From Bryobacterales bacterium (GTDB taxonomy: Bacteria > Acidobacteriota > Terriglobia > Bryobacterales > Bryobacteraceae): DNA of 5,221 nucleotides. The DNA is taken from positions 1-5,221 of the forward strand of contig JALOKO010000317.1 of the NCBI GenBank assembly GCA_025456495.1. The letters are read 5' to 3'. The position numbers and the translations under genes were made by a program. The notes beneath the pieces are model-generated. The model was not told the origin of the DNA. It did not search any database and was given only the letters and a program-made list of their open reading frames with translations. Shown piece after piece: positions 1-5,221 of the stretch; positions within the stretch are counted from its first letter, which is position 1, and each line of letters starts with the position of its first letter.

Positions 1-706
1 CGATGCTTTCCATGTAGATCAGAATCGAGCGTGTGCGTGAGTCGTTCCCCAGGTAGTCAATGAGGTCTCCCCACCCGATGTCGCTCATTGACCCGATGGA
101 GATGAACGCGCTAAAGCCCACTTTCGCGGCGATGCTCCAATCCAGAACCGCCGTGCATAGGGCGCCGCTCTGGCTGATGAAGCCCACGCTTCCGGGCAGC
201 GCCATCCCATGCGCGAAGGTGGCGTTCAGGCCCGAGAGTGGACTCATCAGCCCCAGGCAGTTCGGCCCGATAATGCGCATCTTTCCGCGCTGGGCTTCCT
301 GTAGCACCTTCTGCTCCAGCACAGCGCCCTCAGCGCCCACTTCCTTAAAGCCCGCCGACAACACGATGGCATGGCGAACCCCGGCATCCACGCATTCGCG
401 AATCAGCCCCGGCACTGTGGGCGCAGGCGTAGTGATGACCGCCAGTTCCACCTCGCCGGGAACCGCCGCCACATTGGGATAGGCTTTAATTCCCAGCACG
501 CTGGGACGCTTCGGATTCACCGGAAACACCATCCCCCCAAAGGGGTTGCTGATGAGATTCCAGAACACCGTCCGACCCACGCTGCCTTCGTTCTCCGTGG
601 CGCCAATCAGGGCCACGCTGGATGGAGCGAAGAAGGACTCCAACGGATGCTTGCCTCCGCCAAGGATTGCCGTTGCGGGGTCAGTGGATTGGTTCTTGAT
701 GGCCAT
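1..706 (-). CDS. ADP-forming acyl-CoA (acetate-CoA ligase type) synthetase, N-terminal part, 3' end beyond window
   Basis: The visible 235 residues are the CoA-binding domain and the start of the succinyl-CoA-synthetase-like domain of the NDP-forming acyl-CoA synthetase family, which makes acyl-CoA (typically acetyl-CoA) from acid, CoA and ATP, or runs in reverse to make ATP, in the cytoplasm. Seen: a Rossmann nucleotide loop SVALIGAT..GSVGR at residues 30-45, VNPK at 63-66, IIGPNCLG at 145-152, and FISQSGAL at 176-183. The phosphorylated His of this family (in a SHTG-like motif) would lie past the window edge. The ATG at 706 is chosen because it is the only start after an in-frame TGA at 748-746, and AAAGGGA sits 6 bases upstream. 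Family members run about 460 (alpha only) to 900 residues (fused beta, sometimes with a GNAT domain), and which form this is cannot be seen. A terminator separates it from the upstream protease genes, so it is probably its own unit. Confidence 0.9.
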   Translation of the reverse strand, partial: MAIKNQSTDPATAILGGGKHPLESFFAPSSVALIGATENEGSVGRTVFWNLISNPFGGMVFPVNPKRPSVLGIKAYPNVAAVPGEVELAVITTPAPTVPGLIRECVDAGVRHAIVLSAGFKEVGAEGAVLEQKVLQEAQRGKMRIIGPNCLGLMSPLSGLNATFAHGMALPGSVGFISQSGALCTAVLDWSIAAKVGFSAFISIGSMSDIGWGDLIDYLGNDSRTRSILIYMESI

Positions 707-709
707 CGC

Positions 710-747
710 GCGTCCCTTTCCTGGCGCCGGGTGGCGGCGTCCCTTTC
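710..747 (-). repeat. 11-base direct repeat carrying a duplicated Shine-Dalgarno-like sequence
   Basis: The 11-mer GAAAGGGACGC (minus strand) occurs at 747-737 and again at 720-710, offset by exactly 27 bases. The copy nearer the gene provides the likely ribosome binding site for the acyl-CoA synthetase start at 706. The distal copy overlaps the in-frame TGA (748-746) and has no start codon at a suitable distance. It may be a chance or slippage duplication, or a standby ribosome site. Function is inferred only. Confidence 0.5.
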
Positions 748-790
748 AACCTATCAAACCTTCGTTGAGTAAAGGACCTGGATATCACCT

Positions 791-840
791 ACAGAAACAC
801 AAAGACGCCCTGACGGCGGATGCATGGCCGCAGTCAGGGC
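791..840 (-). terminator. Rho-independent-type terminator after the M16 protease operon
   Basis: Positions 807-814 (GCCCTGAC) and 833-840 (GTCAGGGC) form a perfect 8-bp stem. After one mismatch, 816-819 (GCGG) pairs with 828-831 (CCGC), leaving an 8-base loop. On the minus strand the stem is followed by a T-rich run at 806-791 (GTCTTTGTGTTTCTGT), interrupted rather than pure. It lies 33 bases past the stop codon of the second protease gene, where a terminator is expected. On the plus strand there is no T tract after the stem, so minus-strand use is favoured. Confidence 0.75.
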
Positions 841-872
841 GGGTGCGCTTGGAGTTCTGTTAGCCGCCGCGC

Positions 873-2282
873 TTACTCGCTGGCGCTCACTTTGACGCCC
901 GGGACGCGCAATTCCACGAACACGGGGTTGGCTGCGTACTTCTTGGCCAGCGCACCCACCGCCTCCTTCTTGCCGATGAGAACGAAAGTCAGGTTATCGG
1001 TACGGTAGTAGGTGTCGATAACCCGGCGCGCATCGGCTACCGTCACCGCGTCAATGCGGGCGAAGAGGCCATCCACTTCCTCTCGCGTTTGGCCGGTCAC
1101 TTCAAACTCCGCCAGCAGGTCAGCAAGCTGGTCGTTCGTCTCCACCAACTGTGTGGGCGTTCCCCCCTTCACATAGGCCTTCGCCGAGGCCAGTTGCTCA
1201 GCATCCACACCCTTCTCCCGCAACCGCTTCAGCACTTCCAACGCCAGGTCAATCGCCTGTTCCGTGGTCTCATTCGCCGTGAAGGTAGAGATGGCAAGTG
1301 ACCCGGGAAGCCGGCGCTGCTGCAACTGCGAAGTCACCCCGTAGGTCAGGCCCGCGTCCACGCGCAGGGCATCGTTCAGCATGGAGGTAAATCGTCCACC
1401 GAACAGGGTGTTCACCAGTTGCATCGCCGTTCGATCCGCACTGGTGACGCTGATGCCGGGTTGGAGAATCTGAAAGTAGGTCTGCGTGGCCTGAGGATCG
1501 TTCACCAGCAGCAAGCGCGGCGCCTTGCCTCGAGCCACCGCTTGTGCATTCGCCCAGGTGTAGGCCTTGCCCGGCTTCGCCTTGCCGAAGGCAGCGCCAA
1601 GCTCTTTTCGTAACGCTGCCGGGTCGAAGTCGCCCACCGCAATTACGGCCATGTTCGCGCCTGCGTACATGCGTTGGTAATAGCCAAGAATGTCGTTGCG
1701 CCCGATGCGCTGGATGCTTTCCTCGTCCGCGATGTTGCCATAGGGGTGTCCATCGCCGAAGTAAAAACGCGCCGCATACGGGCCAATTGCCCCGCGGGGA
1801 TTGTCTTTCAGTGACTTTGCATTGTCCAGCGCACGCGCCAGTTCCTTGGCCACTTCGTCCTCAGGGAAGGTGGAGTTCAACGCCAGGTCTGCAAGGATCT
1901 CCACGCCCTGCTTCAAGTCCTTACTCAACACCTCCAGCATCAGGCTGTTGGCCGAAGCACTGGACGCGCTTCCGATGCTGGCGCCCAGGAAATCCACCTC
2001 ATTGGCGATCTGCTCCGCACTGCGCTTGGAAGTGCCGCGTAGCAGCAGATCGTTGGTGATATCGGCAAGACCAGCCATGGCCTTGGGGTCACTTTCACCG
2101 CCGCCCTTCACCTGCAGGTGCAGGCTCACCAGCGGCACGTCGCGCTTGGGCATCATCACCAGCGTGACCCCGTTGGGAAGCTGCTCTTTTGTGTATTCCG
2201 GAAGGCGCAACTGAGCCAGCACGGGAACCGTCGCCAGCAACGTCAACAACCACGTCAAGGGCATCCGCATGGGGCGTCTCAT
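873..2282 (-). CDS. Secreted M16 peptidase-like protein, non-zinc-binding partner subunit
   Basis: A 469-residue protein with the two-domain M16B (pitrilysin/processing-peptidase) fold. A signal peptide is visible (MRRPMRMP, hydrophobic 8-22, likely cut after VLA at 23), so it should act in the periplasm. The zinc motif HxxEH is replaced: the matching stretch is GLADITND (71-78), so D74, N77 and D78 stand where His, Glu and His would be, and zinc binding is not expected. The C-terminal half keeps an Arg/Tyr pair, R307 and Y314 in LRVDAGLTYGV, the hallmark of the partner subunit that completes the active site in prokaryotic M16B heterodimers. The start at 2282 is chosen over longer in-frame readings because GGAGG lies 7 bases upstream and the ATG overlaps the stop of the upstream gene as ATGA. 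Expected partner: the zinc subunit just upstream. Substrate unknown. Confidence 0.95.
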   Translation of the reverse strand: MRRPMRMPLTWLLTLLATVPVLAQLRLPEYTKEQLPNGVTLVMMPKRDVPLVSLHLQVKGGGESDPKAMAGLADITNDLLLRGTSKRSAEQIANEVDFLGASIGSASSASANSLMLEVLSKDLKQGVEILADLALNSTFPEDEVAKELARALDNAKSLKDNPRGAIGPYAARFYFGDGHPYGNIADEESIQRIGRNDILGYYQRMYAGANMAVIAVGDFDPAALRKELGAAFGKAKPGKAYTWANAQAVARGKAPRLLLVNDPQATQTYFQILQPGISVTSADRTAMQLVNTLFGGRFTSMLNDALRVDAGLTYGVTSQLQQRRLPGSLAISTFTANETTEQAIDLALEVLKRLREKGVDAEQLASAKAYVKGGTPTQLVETNDQLADLLAEFEVTGQTREEVDGLFARIDAVTVADARRVIDTYYRTDNLTFVLIGKKEAVGALAKKYAANPVFVELRVPGVKVSASE

Positions 2283-3595
2283 TGGCCAGCCTCCTCGCCT
2301 TTTTCGGGGATCAACGTGCCCACCGTGCGATTGCGGGCGGTCAGGTACTTCTTCGCCACGCGCTGCACGTCCTCGGCGCTGACGCCGCCAATCATCGCAT
2401 CGTAGCCGTTCACCTTGCGCCAATCGCCATGGAAAACTTCAAAGTTGCCGATGAAGTTCGCCTTGTTGGCAATGGTCTTGAGTTCGCGAAAGTAGTCCGC
2501 CAGCAACTGGTTCTTCGCCTTCTGCAACTCCTGGGTGGAGGGAGCCTCGTCGCGCAACCTTTCGATTTCCTCAAACAAGGCGCGCTCACTGGTTTCCGGC
2601 TCCACGCCAGACCGGGGGGCAACAATGCAAAGGAACTGCCCGGGATCCAGGCTTTCGTTCCCGCCGCACTGCGCGCGCAAGGCCAGTTCGCCATCCACCA
2701 TCCGGCGATACAGACGGCTACTGCGCCCCTGCGACAACAGCGAACCCAACACTGCCAGCGCCGGAGTATCTTCATTCGAGGTAGCAGGAACGTGCCAACT
2801 GAAGAGTTGGAGTGGCAACTGCGCCCGGCGATACACGGTCACGCGGCGCTCGCCATTCTGTTGGGGCTCCACGGTGCGCACTGGAGGCGGCGCGACCTGT
2901 TTCGGGATCGGCTCAAAGTACTTCTTCGCCAGCCGCAGCACATCGGCTTCCTTCACCGCGCCGGCAATCACCACTGTGCAGTTGTTGGGCGCGTAGCCCA
3001 TGCGGTAATGGTGCTCCAATTCTTCGCGCGTCCATTGTTCAATGTCCGATGCCCAGCCAATCACGGGCCACTGGTATGGATGTGCGGTGTACGCCGTGGC
3101 GTTCAACTGCTCATACAGCGTGCCGAAAGGATTGTTGTCCACGGCCATGCGCCGTTCATTGGACACTACCTGGCGCTCAGACGCCACCATTTCGGGAAGC
3201 AGCGCAAGATCCTTCAGGCGGTCCGCTTCCATGTCGAACATCAATTCCAGCGCGCTATCCGGAAGAAAGTCAGTGTAGACCGTAACGTCCTTGGAGGTAT
3301 AGGCGTTGTTCCGCCCTCCCGCCTTCTCGAGGACAATATCAAATTCCTTAGGGCCATACTTCTTCGCCCCATTGAACATCATATGTTCAAAAAAGTGCGA
3401 CAGCCCGGTGGTGCCTGGTTGCTCATTCCGGCTTCCCACCTTGAAGAACAGATACATGGCCACATTGGGCACGTCATGATCTTCATGAATCAGCACCTTC
3501 ATGCCGTTTTCCAGCATGTGCTGCTTCACCTCAACCTGTTGGCTGAAACACCAGCTAACAGCAAGAAGAAGAACTGCAACTAAGCGAATGCTCAT
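2279..3595 (-). CDS. Secreted M16 zinc peptidase, catalytic subunit
   Basis: A 438-residue M16B zinc metallopeptidase. The inverted zinc motif is intact: H67-F-F-E70-H71 in GLSHFFEHMMFNG, with the third ligand probably E147 in VSNERR, 76 residues on, the spacing known for the family. E70 would be the catalytic base. A signal peptide (MSIR, hydrophobic 5-16, likely cut near CFS-QQ at 18) predicts export to the periplasm. The C-terminal domain (about 205-430) lacks the Arg/Tyr pair, which the downstream partner gene supplies, so the two very likely form a heterodimer degrading or processing peptides. The ATG at 3595 is preferred because GGAGG lies 4 bases upstream. An in-frame ATG at 3622 adds nine residues with a weaker AGGG and cannot be excluded. 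The gene ends in a 4-base overlap with its partner. No lipobox: Trp precedes the Cys in the leader. Confidence 0.95.
   Translation of the reverse strand: MSIRLVAVLLLAVSWCFSQQVEVKQHMLENGMKVLIHEDHDVPNVAMYLFFKVGSRNEQPGTTGLSHFFEHMMFNGAKKYGPKEFDIVLEKAGGRNNAYTSKDVTVYTDFLPDSALELMFDMEADRLKDLALLPEMVASERQVVSNERRMAVDNNPFGTLYEQLNATAYTAHPYQWPVIGWASDIEQWTREELEHHYRMGYAPNNCTVVIAGAVKEADVLRLAKKYFEPIPKQVAPPPVRTVEPQQNGERRVTVYRRAQLPLQLFSWHVPATSNEDTPALAVLGSLLSQGRSSRLYRRMVDGELALRAQCGGNESLDPGQFLCIVAPRSGVEPETSERALFEEIERLRDEAPSTQELQKAKNQLLADYFRELKTIANKANFIGNFEVFHGDWRKVNGYDAMIGGVSAEDVQRVAKKYLTARNRTVGTLIPEKGEEAGQ
2290..2296 (-). promoter_or_regulatory. Ribosome binding site deciding the start of the second M16 gene
   Basis: GAGGAGG at 2296-2290 ends 7 bases before the ATG at 2282 and lies inside the last codons of the upstream gene. 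It fixes the start at the ATGA overlap and argues against the reading that extends a further 47 codons upstream through the neighbouring gene. Confidence 0.8.
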
Positions 3596-3623
3596 CTTTC
3601 CTCCGGTTGGCTTCTTACTCATT

Positions 3624-3652
3624 TATCCCTGACAGAGATCTATCCCTGACAG
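3624..3652 (-). repeat. Paired 12-base direct repeats upstream of the protease operon (possible operator)
   Basis: On the minus strand CTGTCAGGGATA occurs at 3652-3641 and 3635-3624, start to start 17 bases, with AT matching again two bases further on (14 of 15). The pair fills most of the gap between the nucleotidyltransferase pseudogene and the protease genes and ends just before the alternative ATG at 3622. I see no convincing -35/-10 pair beside it. A regulator site, a leader element or a remnant of a mobile-element end are all possible. The spacing of less than two helical turns would put the copies on different faces of the helix. Confidence 0.55.
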
Positions 3653-3678
3653 CGAACGTTATGGGCAGTGCAATTCAA

Positions 3679-4176
3679 TTACTGGGGAGCTTCGCAGTCA
3701 ATCGCCCTGTCCGCTTCCAGCATCCCAATATCAGCAAGGTCGCGCGGCCGCCCCACCGCACGATTGTTTCTAAGAAGGTCTGACATGGTGTTTCTCAGCA
3801 GGTCTCACCTGGAAAGCAACCCAACAGCGTGGCCGTGGAAATCCGCCTCCACCCGATTCGTCCGGGCCGTCTCAAAATCGATGGCAGCAAGCTCAGTGAG
3901 GATGTCGATGCTCACGGGTTCCACCCCCATCTGGAACACTTCACCTTTGCGCAGCCAACCAGTTGGGTCATCCACCACCAAACGCATTGCGAATGCACGC
4001 AGCGCCTCGTAGACCCTGGCCAGGTTCTACGGGGAAACGCGAATCCACACGACCAAGTCGCCGGTGAACCGCGGCGCCCCGTGATAGGCCAGTGCATGCG
4101 CGCCTACCAAGAGGAACTCAACGTTGGCCCCGTTGAAGCACTCGATACACTCGATGAAGTCGCGGCTTGCTTCCAA
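3679..4176 (-). pseudogene. Decayed nucleotidyltransferase-family gene (stand-alone NTase, DUF6036-like)
   Basis: One frame reads as a stand-alone nucleotidyltransferase of about 150 residues: DFIECIECFNGANVEFLLVG, then AHALAYHGAPRFTGDL, FQMGVEPVSIDILT, and a C-terminal RAVGRPRDLADIGMLE. These blocks resemble small NTase-fold proteins often found with a short partner gene and sometimes called toxin-antitoxin or defence modules. Damage seen: the metal-binding pattern normally GDLD reads GDLV (GTC at 4053-4051 in place of an Asp codon); TAG at 4029-4027 within SP-stop-NLARVYEALRAF, where Glu (GAG) is likely ancestral; TGA at 3807-3805; and a 24-base tandem duplication repeating DLLRN. The frame opens after TAA at 4212-4210 and has no ATG near the expected N-terminus; TTG at 4176 is the best candidate. 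It cannot make a full-length enzyme. Product family is fairly sure, original role is inferred. Confidence 0.85.
3760..3807 (-). repeat. 24-base tandem duplication inside the nucleotidyltransferase pseudogene
   Basis: Two adjacent 24-base units, 3807-3784 and 3783-3760. Over their first 19 bases they match at 16 (TGAGACCTGCTGAGAAACA against TCAGACCTTCTTAGAAACA). The duplication is in frame and adds eight codons; both copies spell DLLRN. The TGA that opens the first copy corresponds to TCA (Ser) in the second, so this stop probably arose from one base change after, or together with, the duplication. Confidence 0.7.
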
Positions 4177-4312
4177 GGTGAATCTCGAAATACTGATGAC
4201 GCAGCGTGCTTACCATGTCCAACCGCTCCTGACCACTGCGCTTGGCCAGTTCCTGTTGGTGAAACAACTCGGCTTCCTGGTGGCTTCGAAAGAGCCGCCC
4301 CTCCATTCGCAT
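4118..4312 (-). CDS. Small hypothetical protein, possible partner of the nucleotidyltransferase
   Basis: A 64-residue reading frame from ATG 4312 to TGA. It is charged, soluble-looking and probably helical: RLFRSHQEAELF near the N-terminus, QERLDMVSTLRHQYF in the middle, and RLHRVYRVLQRGQR at the end. I recall this pattern (an E/A-rich start, an ERL..LR.QY block, a final RL.RV.RV) from short genes that precede stand-alone nucleotidyltransferases, but I cannot confirm it by search. It begins 42 bases after the ccmD stop and overlaps the start of the pseudogene (to 4176) by 59 bases in another frame. No good ribosome site is seen: AAGGA lies 14 bases upstream. Alternatives: a remnant frameshifted into the NTase reading frame, or a chance ORF. 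If real, it has probably lost its partner. Confidence 0.45.
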   Translation of the reverse strand: MRMEGRLFRSHQEAELFHQQELAKRSGQERLDMVSTLRHQYFEIHLGSKPRLHRVYRVLQRGQR

Positions 4313-4354
4313 GCGGTGTTCCGCAATCCTTCTAGTATCCCATGCCCGTTGTGG

Positions 4355-4510
4355 TTACACGTCGTCGGAATCCTTCAGTTGCTGTTGGAGGCTCTCCAAC
4401 TGGCGGCGCAGTTTGCGCTCCCGGGCCACCAGTGAGCCCACGTACAGCAACACTCCCGCCCACGCAACGAAATAGGCCCAGAATAGAAATGTAAATTGTG
4501 TCTTGTCCAT
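4355..4510 (-). CDS. ccmD: CcmD-like cytochrome c maturation protein
   Basis: A 51-residue membrane protein. Residues 6-28 form one hydrophobic helix (FTFLFWAYFVAWAGVLLYVG core), followed by a basic, coiled-coil-like tail (ARERKLRRQLESLQQQ). That layout, the length and the position directly after ccmC fit CcmD, the small inner-membrane protein that helps release haem-loaded CcmE from the CcmABC complex. CcmD is poorly conserved, so position and topology carry the call. The ATG at 4510 is the only start in frame: the same frame runs straight back to the ccmC stop, with 36 bases between. AGGAAGG is present, but about 15 bases from the ATG, which is long for a ribosome site. Translation may depend on coupling to ccmC. 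Confidence 0.8.
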   Translation of the reverse strand: MDKTQFTFLFWAYFVAWAGVLLYVGSLVARERKLRRQLESLQQQLKDSDDV

Positions 4511-4546
4511 GACAGATTGGTTTGACCTTCCTGCAAATCGAGTTAC

Positions 4547-5221
4547 CTACGATGCCAGCGCATTGACGCGGCGCCGCAAGCGTTCCACAGCAAAGTCCAA
4601 CTCCTCCTGGTACATCCGCATAGCCACCAGTACCGCCGTCACACACAGCATCGGGATGAGGTTGGTATACAGCACCTCCTTCATGGCGGGGTCAATAGCG
4701 CCGGGTTGCCCCACAATCGGTTGAGGGTGCTGGGTTCGCCACCAGCGGATGGAATACCACACGATGGGAATATCCACGAAAGCAAAGATTGAGAAGATCG
4801 CAGCGAACTGCGCGCGCTGTCGCGCTTCAGGCACAGCCCTGCGCAAAATGAGATAGCCAAAATAAAGCAGAATACAGATAAACATTGAGGTAAGTCGCGC
4901 GTCCCAGGTCCACCAGATTCCCCACACCGGTCGCGCCCACAACATCCCCATCACCGTACCAACAACACTGAACATTAGGCCCACTTCGATGGAGGCAACC
5001 GACAAATGATCGTAATGCAATTCCCGCTTGACCAGATAACCGATAGACGCCATGAATCCAACGAAGAAGGCCAGCATGCCTGCCCATAACGCCGGAACGT
5101 GGAAGAACAGCACACGATAAATGGCCCCCTGTTCAGCATCATCGGGGAGCACCAGAAAGATCTGGTAGAGGTTTCGTGAAAAGATGAGCGCAGCTACCAG
5201 GAGCGCTGCAAAAATCCATTT
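4547..5221 (-). CDS. ccmC: CcmC haem exporter/handling protein, 5' end beyond window
   Basis: The visible 224 residues are a CcmC-type haem-handling protein, which presents haem at the periplasmic face of the inner membrane for loading on CcmE during System I cytochrome c maturation. Seen: the tryptophan-rich haem signature VWGIWWTWDARLTS (visible residues 99-112), and two His matching the axial ligands, H41 in FFHVPALW and H165 in WWRTQHPQP. About six hydrophobic segments are visible, near 2-25, 38-63, 78-96, 111-127, 138-158 and 185-202, as expected for CcmC. The reading frame stays open to the window edge, giving KWIFAALLVAALIF as helix 1. A GTG at 5152 could be mistaken for the start, but would delete that helix. 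The true start is just outside. ccmD follows after 36 bases. Upstream ccmA/ccmB genes are likely but not visible. Confidence 0.93.
   Translation of the reverse strand, partial: KWIFAALLVAALIFSRNLYQIFLVLPDDAEQGAIYRVLFFHVPALWAGMLAFFVGFMASIGYLVKRELHYDHLSVASIEVGLMFSVVGTVMGMLWARPVWGIWWTWDARLTSMFICILLYFGYLILRRAVPEARQRAQFAAIFSIFAFVDIPIVWYSIRWWRTQHPQPIVGQPGAIDPAMKEVLYTNLIPMLCVTAVLVAMRMYQEELDFAVERLRRRVNALAS

Noticed and set aside
2283..2423. A 47-codon N-terminal extension of the second M16 protein.
   Set aside because: It would run inside the upstream protease gene, is Arg-rich and non-family-like, and the GGAGG plus signal peptide fix the start at 2282.
2189..3583. A 464-codon plus-strand open frame opposite the M16 genes.
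   Set aside because: It is antisense to a clear signal-peptide-bearing zinc peptidase with intact motifs, and its translation is rich in His, Arg and Gln with no domain I recognise. It is a shadow of codon bias in a GC-rich gene.
3540..3595. The catalytic M16 leader as a lipoprotein signal.
   Set aside because: The only Cys is preceded by Trp (VSWC), which does not fit a lipobox needing a small residue at -1.
3805..4029. The TAG and TGA in the NTase frame as programmed recoding (read-through or selenocysteine).
   Set aside because: Two different stop codons, a missing catalytic Asp and a nearby duplication are better explained by decay, and the stops fall at ordinary, non-catalytic positions.
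3829..4335. A 168-codon plus-strand open frame over the pseudogene region.
   Set aside because: The minus strand here shows block-by-block nucleotidyltransferase similarity across two stops, whereas the plus-strand translation shows no recognisable motif.
4547..5152. GTG at 5152 as the ccmC start.
   Set aside because: The frame continues open to the window edge and encodes a hydrophobic first helix typical of CcmC, so starting at 5152 would remove it.

Overview
Every gene I can support in this window lies on the minus strand, so reading order runs from high to low coordinates. The DNA is moderately GC-rich and uses ordinary bacterial signals (GGAGG-type ribosome binding sites, an ATGA stop/start overlap, a hairpin terminator). 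The gene set is a System I cytochrome c maturation pair, a two-subunit exported M16 protease pair, and an ADP-forming acyl-CoA synthetase. With the protein style, it suggests a Gram-negative, cytochrome-c-making bacterium. My guess is Acidobacteriota (Solibacter/Bryobacter-like), but this is an inference from gene content and not a demonstrated placement.

Layout from right to left. (1) 5221-4547: ccmC, the haem-handling membrane protein of cytochrome c maturation, cut off at its 5' end by the window edge. (2) 4510-4355: a 51-codon ccmD-like gene, one membrane helix plus a charged tail. (3) 4312-4118: a small ORF of 64 codons that resembles the accessory gene often found before certain stand-alone nucleotidyltransferases. 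(4) 4176-3679: a nucleotidyltransferase pseudogene in an overlapping frame. It has a damaged Asp motif, two in-frame stops and a 24-base tandem duplication. (5) 3652-3624: two 12-base direct repeats, 17 bases apart, just before the protease operon. (6) 3595-2279 and 2282-873: a translationally coupled pair of secreted M16 peptidases, first the zinc-binding subunit (HFFEH), then a partner without the zinc motif that carries the Arg/Tyr pair. (7) 840-791: a hairpin terminator. (8) 706-1: the N-terminal third or so of an ADP-forming acyl-CoA synthetase, whose 3' end lies outside the window.

How the parts fit. ccmC and ccmD form the left end of what is probably a larger ccm operon. Where ccmE or another ccm gene might be expected, there is a decayed nucleotidyltransferase module, so the locus has probably taken in and then lost an accessory (perhaps toxin-antitoxin-like) element. 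The two M16 genes very likely make one heterodimeric periplasmic peptidase. The synthetase is a separate transcription unit. I see no RNA genes, CRISPR array or intact mobile element.
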